In this document: positions 37,556 to 47,410 of the stretch, piece by piece | Numbering within the stretch: position 1 is the first letter of the stretch | How the letters are laid out: each line of letters begins with the position of its first letter | Assembly (NCBI RefSeq): GCF_013200955.2 | Contig: NZ_CP053697.2 | Location: 1,178,001-1,242,000, forward strand | DNA from: Pseudomonas campi | GTDB taxonomy: Bacteria > Pseudomonadota > Gammaproteobacteria > Pseudomonadales > Pseudomonadaceae | DNA length: 64,000 bases | Reading direction: 5' to 3' | The notes under the pieces: model-generated | Databases searched by the model: none | What the model was told of the DNA's origin: nothing | What the model saw: only the letters and a program-made list of their open reading frames with translations | Position numbers and translations under genes: made by a program

Positions 37556-38639
37556 GCTGGCTGCCTCCGTCGACCTTGAACCCCAGCTGTTGCCCTTGCG
37601 GCGCCAAGCGGTACTCATACAGGCCCGGCTTCATGCGTAACGCCAGGTGCCCGGGCTTGAACTCGTGGGCAATCACGGGCGACAGCGGCTCGACTCGATG
37701 GGCGCCGTTTCCGGCGAGCTGGAACTGGGCTATCGGTCGTAGCGAGGAGTCGATGATCTGCAGCGTTTCGCCCGGGAGCTGCTGTGCATCCCAGGCGAAG
37801 CTGAACGGGCTGCCTTGGTTGCGGGTGGGGAAGTGGATTTCCCCGCTGGCGGGTAGGTAGATTTCCGGGCGCGGCGCCGAGTCCTCGCCGCAAATCGAAT
37901 TCCAGCTTTCCAGCAGGTGGCGGCGTAGTTCGGTCGCCGAGATGCCCAGGGCGCTGGAGGCGGGCAGTTCGTCGAGGAGCTTGAACAGGGCATGGGTCAG
38001 TAGCCCGTGCACCTTGTCGCCGCGCTCGGCAATGGACCGCTCCTGGGCCTTGCCGCCCTTGGGTACTGCGTAGATGGCCAGCAGCGGCACGTTGTGGGCC
38101 AGCTCGTCGTACGGTGTGTCACGGTAGGGGCGGGGGATGGGCGTGCGGGCGATCTCGGCATCCCGGCAGCAGTCCATGATCAGCACCACTTCCGCGAACA
38201 GCGCCCAGCTCTTGGCGATGCGGGCGTAGTGGGTGCCGAAGATGTGCTCGTACATGATCCGCGTCGCGTTGGCGCAGTAGAGCGCCGCCTCGGCATCTTT
38301 GTCCTGGCTCTTGTTGCAGAAGCCGTGACCGGAGAAATACAGGTAGAGCCGCCCGCTTACCCTCTCGGGCCCTAGCGCCATACGCTTGGCCAGCAGTTTC
38401 TTGAAGTGCCGGTCGAAGGCGTCGGCGGCGGGGGGCGCATCGTCGACGTCGAGCTCCGTCGGCTTGGCCAACGGGGTGTGGATCTTCTCGATGTTTTCTG
38501 GGGGGACGGCCCCGAGCGCCGGGTCGGTCAGCCACTTCTCGACCAGTTGCAGATCGTTCAACGGCCCCTGCAGTTCCGTGAAGCCGCCCGCCGGGTACCA
38601 GGAGATGGCGGTGAGGATGGCATGGTCGGACATGGCCAT
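37542..38639 (-). CDS. Caspase-like (peptidase C14) protein
   Basis: 365 residues. The caspase/metacaspase core has strand LYLYFSGHGF with His105 and LIMDCCRD with Cys158 (Asp156 before it), the catalytic dyad of clan CD. GPLNDLQLVEKWL near 25-37 matches the opening helix of such domains. After about residue 275 comes a beta-rich module (TLQIIDSSLRPIAQF, MKPGLYEYRLAPQGQ) that recurs at the start of the next protein. No signal peptide, so cytoplasmic. The ATG overlaps the stop of the hydrolase gene (TGATG), implying coupled translation. Bacterial caspases act in defence, cell death or regulated proteolysis; the target here is unknown. Confidence 0.85.
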   Translation of the reverse strand: MAMSDHAILTAISWYPAGGFTELQGPLNDLQLVEKWLTDPALGAVPPENIEKIHTPLAKPTELDVDDAPPAADAFDRHFKKLLAKRMALGPERVSGRLYLYFSGHGFCNKSQDKDAEAALYCANATRIMYEHIFGTHYARIAKSWALFAEVVLIMDCCRDAEIARTPIPRPYRDTPYDELAHNVPLLAIYAVPKGGKAQERSIAERGDKVHGLLTHALFKLLDELPASSALGISATELRRHLLESWNSICGEDSAPRPEIYLPASGEIHFPTRNQGSPFSFAWDAQQLPGETLQIIDSSLRPIAQFQLAGNGAHRVEPLSPVIAHEFKPGHLALRMKPGLYEYRLAPQGQQLGFKVDGGSQHVDL

Positions 38640-40123
38640 CAGTTGAAGCCGTTGCTAAGGATGTGCGCGAGACTGTCGAGCGTGGCGGCGTCGTTGTCGA
38701 AATCGCCGTGGGCAACGGAGGCGCTGTGCTTGCCGGGGCCAAGGTCGGCGATCGACCAGACGGCGCGGTCGCCCTGATCCAGATGCTGGCGGAGCTGGTT
38801 CATGTAGCCCTGGTCGAAGGTCGCGGGGTCGGCGAGGAAGCGCTGCATGCCGAGCAGGGGTATGTCGACCTCGCCCTCCACGACGCCGGATACGAAGTAC
38901 AGCAGCGAGCGCGGATAGAGGATGGGAACCAGCCGATCCTGTTGCTCGACCGCGTCCTGCATGGCGAACATCCGGACCTGGCCAATCTGCGCGCCGCATT
39001 GGCTGAGCATGGCGACGTATTCCTCGGTGCGGCAGGCCGGTGCGAGCAGCACGAGGTCGTATTTCAGCCCGGGTGTGAGTTGCGCCGAGCGGCGCAACCA
39101 GGCGTTGATGTAGATGGCCCCGGTGCTGTGGCCGATCAGGGTGATGCGCGGCGCACTGGTGCCTTCGTCCAGGCAGCGCTTCCAGGCCTGCAGGACGACG
39201 TCGCCCACGGCATCGGCGGCGCCGAAGGCGTCCGCGCCGGCATCCTTCTTCATCTGGTTCCAGATGACCTGGCCCACCTTGTCGAGGTAGGCCGCGCGCA
39301 AGACTTCCTCGACTATGGTGGTGTAGGCGCCGTGATCCCGTTTGTTCAGGTAGCGCTGCAGGGTTGCGATAACCACCTTGGCCACGAAGCGTGCTACCGA
39401 GAGCCAGGGGATGCCGCCTTTGGTCGTGGCCGGCTGGTGCGGCAGCATCTGCTCCAGGGCACCCGCGTCGATCAGTACTTGTACCGGCAGGGGTTCTATA
39501 CCCGCGCCCCTGGTCGTGACGCTGGCGACGCGTTGGCTGGCAACCGCCAGGCCAGCGATGGTCTGTTCGAAGACCGGATCCAGTTCGATCTCCGCGGCGA
39601 TCTCGTTGGCGAGCTCTTCCTCGTCCGTCTGCAGGTTCTTAAAGGTCTGCGCGGCCGGCGGAGCCGTTTCGCGGATAGGGGGCTCGGCGGCTTGTCCGGA
39701 CAGCCAGAGGTCGAAGTCCCGGCGCAGGCGGTCGACCTCAACCGTCTGGCCGCTGCCGCGGGTGACGATTGTGCCGGTACCTTTCTTCAGCACCCATTCC
39801 GAGGCCTTCTTGAGCAACTCGTGGAAGACCTTGTCCTGCAAGATGTCTTTGAGGTTGTTGCGAATGGCTTCGAGGAGGCCGCTTTCCCAGACGAAGAACA
39901 GCGGATAGGCGCCGGCGCTCTGGTAGTGCTCGGTGAGGCGGGCCGCGATGCCCTGCGCCGAGCTGCTGGATACCAGACCACCGTGAAAGTGCAGGGCGAT
40001 GCCGCCAGGGGCTGTGGTCTTGAAGGCCTGTGCGGCGATTCGGCTGGCATCGTCCTTGCTGGAAGCACCAGTGCCGAGCCGGCCTCCACGCGAATGAATG
40101 ATGTGCTCTCGAACGAGATCCAT
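38639..40123 (-). CDS. Alpha/beta-hydrolase-fold protein heading the caspase operon
   Basis: 494 residues. The nucleophile elbow ITLIGHSTGAIYIN puts the catalytic Ser at 333; LHFHGGL near 44-50 looks like an oxyanion-hole HGG, and AHGDFDND (His472) is a candidate catalytic His. Residues 85-300 are a long, largely helical insertion between the two parts of the fold. No signal peptide. Likely a lipase, esterase or peptidase; substrate unknown. The ATG at 40123 is preferred over a GTG at 40129 because GGAGG lies 5 bases upstream. A sigma70-like promoter lies in the 94-base gap behind plsB. Confidence 0.8.
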   Translation of the reverse strand: MDLVREHIIHSRGGRLGTGASSKDDASRIAAQAFKTTAPGGIALHFHGGLVSSSSAQGIAARLTEHYQSAGAYPLFFVWESGLLEAIRNNLKDILQDKVFHELLKKASEWVLKKGTGTIVTRGSGQTVEVDRLRRDFDLWLSGQAAEPPIRETAPPAAQTFKNLQTDEEELANEIAAEIELDPVFEQTIAGLAVASQRVASVTTRGAGIEPLPVQVLIDAGALEQMLPHQPATTKGGIPWLSVARFVAKVVIATLQRYLNKRDHGAYTTIVEEVLRAAYLDKVGQVIWNQMKKDAGADAFGAADAVGDVVLQAWKRCLDEGTSAPRITLIGHSTGAIYINAWLRRSAQLTPGLKYDLVLLAPACRTEEYVAMLSQCGAQIGQVRMFAMQDAVEQQDRLVPILYPRSLLYFVSGVVEGEVDIPLLGMQRFLADPATFDQGYMNQLRQHLDQGDRAVWSIADLGPGKHSASVAHGDFDNDAATLDSLAHILSNGFN

Positions 40124-40156
40124 ACCCACCTCCGGCGTCCCTGCGACTGAAGTGTG

Positions 40157-40184
40157 AGTCTAGGTCTCGCGACCGAGGCGTCAA
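40157..40184 (-). promoter_or_regulatory. Predicted sigma70 promoter of the hydrolase-caspase operon
   Basis: On the minus strand TTGACG (40184-40179), 16-base spacer, TAGACT (40162-40157), 34 bases before the hydrolase ATG. It suggests the operon can be transcribed independently of plsB. Confidence 0.6.
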
Positions 40185-40217
40185 ATGCTCAGCGGCTACG
40201 TTGGTCGGTTTGCCAGA

Positions 40218-42704
40218 TCAGGCCTGCTGTTCGGCGTCCTCGCCGCGTTCCAGCGCGACCTGGCGGATCGACAGGCGAATCTCCGCCGGTAGCACGCGCT
40301 TGGCCGCGCCTTCGGCCAGTCCGTCCAGCTGCGGATGGTGGCTGAGCTTGCCGGCGCTGTCCTGGCGCAGTACGCCCTCGTCGAGCAGGGTCTGGATAAA
40401 GTGGCGGAACAGGCTCTTGTCGAAGAACTCCGGAGCATTCAGGCCATGAAGGATCGACAGGCGCTGGGCCATGACCACGCAGAGGTTCTCCAGCTCCTCA
40501 GCCGACAGCACGTTCTGCCCGGCGTTGCTCAGCAGGGCGGTGGCCATGTAGAAGCGCTGCAGGGTCTGCACGATGGCGCGAGCCAGCAGGGTGAGCAGGA
40601 CGAACTGACGCGAGCTCGGTGCCGGGCGGATGTACACATCGTCTTCCTGGCGCAGCAGGCCCTGTTCGACGAAGGCAGCCAGCCACTGGTCGACCACGTC
40701 TTCCAGCTCCTCGCGGGACCAGCGGATGAACAGCTCGGACTGCAGGTACGGATACAGCGCCGTGGTGTAGCGCAGGATCTGTTCGCGGCTCATCCGCGAG
40801 CTGCTCTGGAAGAAGCTCGCCAGCAGCGCCGGCAGGGCGAAGATGTGCAGCACGTTGTTGCGGTAGTAGGTCATCAGGACGGCGTTGTGCTCGTCCAGAT
40901 AGAAGATCTTGCCCAGCGCATCCTTCTGCTCGGCCAGCAGGTCCATGCTCTGCACGTAGCGTATCAGCGCGGCGCCATCGCCTTCTGGCAGGGTCGCGTG
41001 GGGCGAGTAGGGCACCTGGCGCAGCAGCGCCAGATACAGGTCGAGCACCCGCACCAGGCTCTTCTCGTCCAGCGCCAGCTTGCTGGTGGAGAGCAGGGCC
41101 AGGCCGACCAGGTTGACCGGATTGACCGCCGCCGCCTCGTTGAGGTGCTGCGCCACGCGCTCGCCGAGGCGGTTGGTGGCGGCGTTCAGCCAGTCCGGGC
41201 GGAACTGCGTGCCGTAGTCCTGGCTGCGCCAGTCTGGCTGCTCGGCATCGAGGAACTCGGCCAGTTTGATCGGCTCGCCGAAGTTGACCCAGACGCTGCC
41301 GAAGCGCTGTTTGCGGATGGCGCTGATGACTTTGAAGATGTCGAAGATCGACTCTTTCTTCTTCGCCGCACCGCGCAATTCGCCGAGGTAGGTACGGCCT
41401 TCCAGCACACGTTCGTAGCCGATATAGACCGGCACGAACACCACCGGCAGGCGACTGGAGCGCAGGAAGCTGCGCAGGGTGATGGCCAGCATGCCGGTTT
41501 TGGGCTGCAGCATGCGCCCGGTACGCGAGCGCCCGCCCTCGACGAAGTACTCCACCGGGAAGCCGCGGCTGAACAGGGTGTGCAGGTATTCGTTGAACAC
41601 CGCGGTGTACAGCGGGTTGCCCTTGAAGGTGCGGCGCATGAAGAAGGCGCCACCGCGGCGTAGCAGGCCGCCGATCACCGGCATATTGAGGTTGATCCCG
41701 GCGGCGATATGCGGCGGAGTCAGGCCGTTGCGGAACAGCAGGTAGGACAGCAGCAGGTAGTCGATGTGGCTGCGGTGGCAGGGCACATAGATCACCTCGT
41801 GGCCGTGGGCGACTTCACGCACGGCGTCGATATGGTTGACCTGGATGCCTTCATACAGCTTGTTCCAGAACCAGCTCAGCACCAGTTCGAGGAAGCGGAT
41901 GGCGGTGTAGGTGTAGTCCGAGGCGATCTCGTTGCCGTAGCGCAGGGCCTGGCTCTCGGCCTTCTCCACGCTGATCTTCTCGCGTTCGACTTCGTCGAGG
42001 ATCGCCTGGCGTACCTGTGGGCCGTGGATCAGGCCCTTGACCAGGTTGCGCCGGTGCGACACGTCGGGGCCGATCACCGCCGCTTTCTGGTTGCGGAAGT
42101 GCACGCGCAGGATGCGCTGGGCCATGCGCTGGGTGCGCTGCAGGCCCTTGTCCTGTGCCAGCAGCTCGCGCAGGTGGATCGGCGCGGAGAACTGCACGCG
42201 GGTCTTGCGGCCGAGGATCAGGATGCTGACCAGCTTGCGCAGGCGCCCGGTAACCGCCCAGCTGTCGGCGAACAGCAGTTTCCACGGGCTGGTCTCGCGA
42301 TCCGGCGACTGGCCCCAGAACACGCTGACCGGGATGATCTGCGCGTCGTCCACCGCATTGCGGTCGAGGGCGGCGAGGGTGCGCACCAGCGCCGGCGGGG
42401 CGCCGCGCTTGTCATGCCCGCCAAACCAGCCCGGCTCGGGGGTCAGGTAGAAGAAGGCGGCGGGTTCGATCTGCTCGCCAATCGCCACCGGCAGCACCGG
42501 GCGCGGCAGGCCGGCCTTGCTGCATTCCGTGTCGACCACCGCCAGGTCGCTCGCCGAAGGCTGCTGCAGCACGTAAAACACCGGCTTGCTGCGGTCGAGT
42601 TTGAGGGTAAAGGCGGACTGGTTGATGGTTTCCGAGCGCACCCAGAGGTACAGCACGCGGCGCAGGGCACCAAAAACGAGACGGCGAAAGGGCGAGCGGG
42701 TCAT
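40218..42704 (-). CDS. plsB: Glycerol-3-phosphate 1-O-acyltransferase PlsB
   Basis: 828 residues. The four acyltransferase blocks are visible: [13 protein letters not shown] (His-x4-Asp, catalytic), [29 protein letters not shown] and [12 protein letters not shown]. PlsB is a membrane-bound enzyme that makes the first acyl transfer to glycerol-3-phosphate in phospholipid synthesis. The ATG at 42704 fits the family start ([15 protein letters not shown]); an in-frame TTG at 42725 is less likely. Confidence 0.95.
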   Translation of the reverse strand: MTRSPFRRLVFGALRRVLYLWVRSETINQSAFTLKLDRSKPVFYVLQQPSASDLAVVDTECSKAGLPRPVLPVAIGEQIEPAAFFYLTPEPGWFGGHDKRGAPPALVRTLAALDRNAVDDAQIIPVSVFWGQSPDRETSPWKLLFADSWAVTGRLRKLVSILILGRKTRVQFSAPIHLRELLAQDKGLQRTQRMAQRILRVHFRNQKAAVIGPDVSHRRNLVKGLIHGPQVRQAILDEVEREKISVEKAESQALRYGNEIASDYTYTAIRFLELVLSWFWNKLYEGIQVNHIDAVREVAHGHEVIYVPCHRSHIDYLLLSYLLFRNGLTPPHIAAGINLNMPVIGGLLRRGGAFFMRRTFKGNPLYTAVFNEYLHTLFSRGFPVEYFVEGGRSRTGRMLQPKTGMLAITLRSFLRSSRLPVVFVPVYIGYERVLEGRTYLGELRGAAKKKESIFDIFKVISAIRKQRFGSVWVNFGEPIKLAEFLDAEQPDWRSQDYGTQFRPDWLNAATNRLGERVAQHLNEAAAVNPVNLVGLALLSTSKLALDEKSLVRVLDLYLALLRQVPYSPHATLPEGDGAALIRYVQSMDLLAEQKDALGKIFYLDEHNAVLMTYYRNNVLHIFALPALLASFFQSSSRMSREQILRYTTALYPYLQSELFIRWSREELEDVVDQWLAAFVEQGLLRQEDDVYIRPAPSSRQFVLLTLLARAIVQTLQRFYMATALLSNAGQNVLSAEELENLCVVMAQRLSILHGLNAPEFFDKSLFRHFIQTLLDEGVLRQDSAGKLSHHPQLDGLAEGAAKRVLPAEIRLSIRQVALERGEDAEQQA

Positions 42705-42957
42705 ACGGACTCTGCGGGCAATCAAGCGAGCATTTGCTCGGGGGCGTTAGTTTGCCGGATTCGCCGCGCGGCGGCAAAAGCCATCGGCGCTGGCGTTCGC
42801 TGCCCAATGGCCGGTATTCGGTCCGGCTGCGGGCCGATTGGCGGCTATGCTTCAGGTCTGAGGTTTGCGCCCCGCCAATCCTTGTCCGGTCTGCCGCTGA
42901 ACGGGGTGAGTGGGGCGGATCACTGTCGCATCGCAGATGTTATCCGAGGAGGTTGCT

Positions 42958-43395
42958 ATGAACAGGTTTTCATTGCTTTGTCTGGGCCTTGCCGCGGCGG
43001 CAGGGGCTGCCCAGGTCCAGGCCGAAACGGTAGTACCCCTGAACGGCCAGAGTTCCCAGCAGGTTCAGGCGGATATTGACGCCTGCCGCAGTTCGGCCAC
43101 CACCTCGAGCAGCTCAAGCGGGCCGTCCGGCCAGCGCCTGCGTGGTGCCGCGGTGGGGGCCGCTGCGGGGGCGGTGGGGTCGGAGGTGCGCGGCAACGAT
43201 TACGACCGGGTCGATGATGATGTGCAGGACGAGATTCGCCAGGATCGGGCCAAGGAAACCGCGGCGGCGGGCATGGTGGTCGGCGGCTCGCGCGCGCGCC
43301 AGGATCGCCGGGACGACCGCAACAGCCCCGCCGAGGTCGACTCGGCGGCCTACAGCAGCTGCCTGCAGGGGCGGGGCTATCAGGTCAGCCCCTGA
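42958..43395 (+). CDS. Small periplasmic glycine-zipper-like protein
   Basis: 145 residues. A signal peptide (ends about AAQVQA, residue 22) precedes a Ser-rich stretch, a short glycine-zipper (RGAAVGAAAGAVGSEVRG) and a strongly charged region (DRVDDDVQDEIRQDRAKE) with two Cys (DACRSS near the start, SSCLQGRGY at the end). Such small proteins are often envelope-associated; function unknown. A strong GAGGAGGT ribosome site supports the ATG at 42958. Confidence 0.75.
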   Translation: MNRFSLLCLGLAAAAGAAQVQAETVVPLNGQSSQQVQADIDACRSSATTSSSSSGPSGQRLRGAAVGAAAGAVGSEVRGNDYDRVDDDVQDEIRQDRAKETAAAGMVVGGSRARQDRRDDRNSPAEVDSAAYSSCLQGRGYQVSP

Positions 43396-43399
43396 TTTT

Positions 43400-43680
43400 A
43401 GAACCTGCCTACGATCTCTCGATCGTCGGCCATGCTGCGTTGCCACGCAGTAACAGCCGTAGGCTGGTCAATCGGGCTCGGCAAGCCGCTTGCGGCTAAC
43501 GCGCTTGAGCGCGGCCCGAAGGGCGAGTGAAGCGAGTACTGCGCATTTACGGCTTGTAAACTCCGCGCCCTTGCCCAATTGACTCGCTGGCACTTGCCCA
43601 GCGGGCCAGCCTACGGCTGTTACTGCCGATAGTCGTTGCGCCTTACCTGGCTCTAGCTCAGAAGATCGTAGGCAGGTTCT
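43400..43680. repeat. Family A element, copy A5 (largest)
   Basis: A 281-bp element with perfect 18-bp terminal inverted repeats (AGAACCTGCCTACGATCT at 43400-43417 and its complement at 43663-43680), a perfect 20-bp inner pair (CAGTAACAGCCGTAGGCTGG and its complement) and the core TTTAC-GGCTT-GTAAA at 43546-43560. It fills most of the 478-base gap before the ABC transporter genes; the remainder holds their promoter. Confidence 0.88.
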
Positions 43681-43733
43681 GGGGCGTTTACGTGTAGAAA
43701 CACTCTGCGCAACTTTCTCTTTAGCGGGCTGTC

Positions 43734-43762
43734 TTGCAATAGCGCCGATGGCTTCATATAGT
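43734..43762 (+). promoter_or_regulatory. Predicted sigma70 promoter of the ABC/GldG operon
   Basis: TTGCAA (43734-43739), 17-base spacer, TATAGT (43757-43762), 111 bases before the ATG. The leader contains GC-rich inverted segments. Confidence 0.6.
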
Positions 43763-43873
43763 CCGGCGGCATTTTGGCAGCCTGTCTCCGCTGGGTTATC
43801 CGGGTGTCGAGATGGGTCCTCATGGGCCCCGTGGTGAGTACGGCTGGGCCCTTACCGAAAATGGTGAGAGACC

Positions 43874-44797
43874 ATGATCGAGATAAAAAATCTAACTAAG
43901 CGTTTTGCCGGGCATACGGCCGTCGATAACCTCTCGTTCAATGTCCAGCAGGGGGAAGTGCTGGGCTTTCTCGGCCCTAACGGTGCCGGTAAATCCACCA
44001 CCATGAAGATGTTGACCGGGTTTCTTGCGCCGACTTCCGGCACGGCGAGCGTCCTTGGTTACGACATCCAGCGCCAGACCCTCAAGGCCCAGCAGCAGAT
44101 CGGCTACCTGCCGGAAGGCGCGCCTTGCTATGGCGACATGACGGTGCGTGGCTTCCTCGAATTCATCGCCGAAGTACGTGGTTTCCGTGGCGCCGAGAAG
44201 CGCGAGCGGGTTAGTCGCGCGGTTGGCCAGGTGGAGCTGGACAAGGTCCTCGGCCAGTCCATCGACACCCTGTCCAAGGGCTTCAAGCGCCGCGTCGGCC
44301 TGGCCCAGGCGATCCTGCATGATCCCAAGGTGCTGATTCTCGACGAGCCCACCGACGGCCTCGACCCCAATCAGAAACACCAGGTGCGCGGGCTGATCCA
44401 GAGCCTGGCTCACGACAAAATCGTCATCATCTCCACCCATATCCTCGAAGAAGTCAGCGCCGTGTGTACCCGCGCCGTGGTAATCGCCTCCGGCAAGCTG
44501 GTTGCCGATGGCACGCCGCTGGAGCTGGAAAGCCGCTCGCGCTACCACCAGGCCGTCACCCTGGTCAGCAGCAGCGAGCTGGACCAGGCCGCGCTGGCGG
44601 CCCTGCCGGGCGTGGCCGGGGTCGAGGAAAACCGTCTGGAGCGCAGCCTTACCGTGCTGGCCCAGCCGGGCCAGGTGATCTTCCCGCAGGTCAACGCGCT
44701 GATTCACCAGCGCGGCTGGCTGGTCGAGGAACTGGACGTGGAGCGCGGTCGCCTCGATGAAGTGTTCCGTACCCTGACGCGCGGAGAAGCGGCATGA
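43874..44797 (+). CDS. ABC transporter ATP-binding protein (GldA-like)
   Basis: 307 residues. Walker A GPNGAGKSTTMK (about 35-46), ABC signature LSKGFKRRVGLAQAI (about 136) and Walker B LILDEPTDGLDP (about 155) are intact, followed by a C-terminal extension typical of the Gld/ABC-2 type. The last four bases (ATGA) overlap the permease start. The operon resembles the gliding-type ABC systems that in Pseudomonas have an unknown envelope role. Confidence 0.9.
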   Translation: MIEIKNLTKRFAGHTAVDNLSFNVQQGEVLGFLGPNGAGKSTTMKMLTGFLAPTSGTASVLGYDIQRQTLKAQQQIGYLPEGAPCYGDMTVRGFLEFIAEVRGFRGAEKRERVSRAVGQVELDKVLGQSIDTLSKGFKRRVGLAQAILHDPKVLILDEPTDGLDPNQKHQVRGLIQSLAHDKIVIISTHILEEVSAVCTRAVVIASGKLVADGTPLELESRSRYHQAVTLVSSSELDQAALAALPGVAGVEENRLERSLTVLAQPGQVIFPQVNALIHQRGWLVEELDVERGRLDEVFRTLTRGEAA

Positions 44798-45528
44798 AAC
44801 AGCTACCGGTAGTCTTCAAACGCGAGCTGGCCAGCTACTTCGCGACCCCTCTTGCGTACGTGTTTATCCTGATCTTTCTGGTGTTGTCCGGGGTCTTCAC
44901 CTTCTATATGGGTGGTTTCTACGAGGGCGGCCAGGCCGATCTCAAGGCTTTCTTCAGCTTCCACCCCTGGCTCTACCTGTTCCTGGTACCGGCCCTGGCC
45001 ATGCGCCTGTGGGCCGAGGAGCGCAAGTCCGGCTCCATCGAGCTGCTGATGACCCTGCCGATCACCCGTTTCGACGCGGTTACCGGCAAGTTCCTCGCCG
45101 CCTGGGTGTTCGCCGGCATCGCCCTGCTGCTGACTTTCCCGATGATCATCACGGTCAACTACCTGGGCGAGCCGGACAACGGCGCGATCATCACCGCCTA
45201 CCTGGGCAGCTGGCTGCTGGCCGGTTCCTACCTGGCCATCGGCTCGTGCATGTCGGCCCTGGCCAAGAACCAGGTGATCGCCTTCATCCTCGCGGTCAGC
45301 GCCTGCTTCCTGTTCATCGTCAGCGGTTTCCCCATGGTGCTGGATGCCTTCACCGGCTGGGCGCCGCAGTGGCTGCTGGATGCCGTGGCTTCGCTGAGCT
45401 TCCTGACCCGTTTCGACGCGATCAGCAAGGGCGTGATCGACCTGCGCGACCTGCTCTATTTCATCACCCTGATGGCTGCCTGGCTTGCTGCCACCGCCAT
45501 CGTGGTCGATCTGAAGAAGGCTGACTGA
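44794..45528 (+). CDS. ABC-2 type transporter permease (GldF-like)
   Basis: 244 residues with six membrane helices, starting VVFKRELASYFATPLAYVFI, the opening of this permease family, and containing RLWAEERKSGSIELLMTLPI. It overlaps the ATPase gene and is followed one base after its stop by the GldG-type gene. Confidence 0.9.
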   Translation: MKQLPVVFKRELASYFATPLAYVFILIFLVLSGVFTFYMGGFYEGGQADLKAFFSFHPWLYLFLVPALAMRLWAEERKSGSIELLMTLPITRFDAVTGKFLAAWVFAGIALLLTFPMIITVNYLGEPDNGAIITAYLGSWLLAGSYLAIGSCMSALAKNQVIAFILAVSACFLFIVSGFPMVLDAFTGWAPQWLLDAVASLSFLTRFDAISKGVIDLRDLLYFITLMAAWLAATAIVVDLKKAD

Positions 45529-45529
45529 G

Positions 45530-47365
45530 ATGAAAAAACTGATGTATTCCGGCGCCGGCCTGCTGCTGATCGCTGTGGCCTTCCTGGCATTCAACGTGCT
45601 GTCCGGGTTGACCCTGGGCAATGCCCGGCTCGACCTGACCGAGCAGAAGCTCTACACCATCAGTGAGGGCACCAAGCAGATCCTCGGCGAGATCGAAGAG
45701 CCGATCGACCTGTACTTCTTCTACTCCGACAAGTCGGCCCGCGAGCTGGCCGTGCTGCGCAACTACGCCACCCGCGTGCAGGAGCTGCTCGAGGCCTACG
45801 AACGCGCGGCCAAGGGCAAGATCAAGTTGCATGTGATCGACCCCGAGCCGTTCTCCGAAGACGAGGACAAGGCCGCCAGTTTCGGCCTGCAGGCCGTGCC
45901 GGCGAACCAGAGCGGCGAGCAGATCTACTTCGGCCTGGCCGGCACCAATGGCCAGGACGACAAGCAGATCATCCCGTTCTTCCCGCTGGATCAGGAAGAG
46001 TTCCTCGAATACCAGGTCAGCCAACTGGTACAGAGCCTGGCCAAACCTGAGCTTCCGGTGGTCGGGCTGATGTCCGGGCTACAGATCAACGGCGGCTTCG
46101 ACATGGCCAGCCGTCAGCCGACCGCGCCCTGGATGTTCATGGAACAGGCGCGTCAGCTGTTCAAGATCACCAGCCTGAAGATCGGCATCGACCAGATCCC
46201 CGATAGCGTGTCGGTACTGCTGCTGGTGCATCCCAAGCAGATGCCGGAGGCGACCCTGTACGCCATCGACCAGTTCGTCCTGCGTGGCGGCAAGTTGCTG
46301 GTGTTCGTCGACCCGTTCAGCGAGGCCGATACCGGCATGCCGATGCTGCCGGGCGATGGTGCCGACAAGGCTTCCGATCTGGAACCACTATTCAAGGCCT
46401 GGGGCCTGCGCCTGATGCCGGGCAAGGTGCTCGGCGACGGTTCCTACGCCATGGCGGTGGGCATGGGCCAGAGTCAGCGCCCGGTGCGCCATGCCGGCTG
46501 GCTGGGCCTGCCGCCGCGCGCGCTGAACCAGGACGACGTGAGTACCGCTGGCCTGGAAAGCATCAACGTCGCCACCAGCGGCATTCTCGAACCGCTCGAA
46601 GGCGCCAAGACCCAGTTCCTGCCGCTGCTGCAGAGTTCGGAATACGCCATGCCCTTCGAGGCGGCGCGTTTCGGCATGCTCGGCAACCCGGAAGAGCTAC
46701 TGCGCGACTTGCAACCGACCGGCGAGCGCTATGCCATCGCCGCGCGCATCAGCGGCCCGGCGCAGTCGGCTTACCCGAACGGTATCGAAGGGCAGAAGGA
46801 CGGCCTCAAGGCGGCGGACAACATCAACGTCATTGCCGTGGCCGACACCGACCTGCTCAGCGACCGCATGTGGGTGCAGGTGCAGGACTTCTTCGGCCAG
46901 CGCATGCCGCAGCCCTTCGCCGACAACGCTGGCTTTGCCATCAACGCCCTGGACAACCTGTCCGGCTCGGACGCGCTGATCAGCGTGCGCTCGCGCGGTC
47001 GCTTCAGTCGCCCGTTCGAGGTGGTCGAGGCGCTGCAGCGTGAGGCCGAGGCGCAGTTCCGGGTCAAGGAAGAAGACCTGCAGAAGCGCCTGGGCGAGAC
47101 CGAGCAGAAGCTCGCCGCCCTGCAGCAGAACCAGGACCCGAGCAAGCCCATGGAGCTGACTCCGGAACAGCAGGCCACCGTGCAGCAGTTCCTCGCCGAG
47201 AAGGTGCGCATCCGCAAGGAGCTGCGTGAAGTGCGCTTCCAGCTCAACTCGAAGATCGAGGAGCTGGGGGGCGTACTCAAGTTCGTCAACATTGCCCTGG
47301 TGCCGCTGTTGCTGACCCTCGGCGTGCTGGCGCTGTGGCTGTGGCGTCGGCGCAAGGTTGCTTAA
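45530..47365 (+). CDS. GldG-family auxiliary ABC transport protein
   Basis: 611 residues. An N-terminal membrane helix (about 7-27), a large periplasmic GldG-type region (LDLTEQKLYTISEGTKQIL, then DPEPFSEDEDKAASFGLQ), a coiled-coil-rich stretch near 500-575 (EAQFRVKEEDLQKRLGETEQ), and a C-terminal helix with LWRRRK. It works with the ATPase and permease upstream. In P. aeruginosa a DUF4340 gene normally follows; it is absent here. Confidence 0.88.
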   Translation: MKKLMYSGAGLLLIAVAFLAFNVLSGLTLGNARLDLTEQKLYTISEGTKQILGEIEEPIDLYFFYSDKSARELAVLRNYATRVQELLEAYERAAKGKIKLHVIDPEPFSEDEDKAASFGLQAVPANQSGEQIYFGLAGTNGQDDKQIIPFFPLDQEEFLEYQVSQLVQSLAKPELPVVGLMSGLQINGGFDMASRQPTAPWMFMEQARQLFKITSLKIGIDQIPDSVSVLLLVHPKQMPEATLYAIDQFVLRGGKLLVFVDPFSEADTGMPMLPGDGADKASDLEPLFKAWGLRLMPGKVLGDGSYAMAVGMGQSQRPVRHAGWLGLPPRALNQDDVSTAGLESINVATSGILEPLEGAKTQFLPLLQSSEYAMPFEAARFGMLGNPEELLRDLQPTGERYAIAARISGPAQSAYPNGIEGQKDGLKAADNINVIAVADTDLLSDRMWVQVQDFFGQRMPQPFADNAGFAINALDNLSGSDALISVRSRGRFSRPFEVVEALQREAEAQFRVKEEDLQKRLGETEQKLAALQQNQDPSKPMELTPEQQATVQQFLAEKVRIRKELREVRFQLNSKIEELGGVLKFVNIALVPLLLTLGVLALWLWRRRKVA

Positions 47366-47410
47366 GAGGTCGTTCGCCCCGCATGAGCCAGGCGCCTTGC
47401 CTGGCTCAAC

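Noticed and set aside
43400..43680. CRISPR array or insertion sequence in the large gaps
   Set aside because: The repeats are single palindromic elements, not regularly spaced direct repeats, and no transposase frame exists in or beside them.
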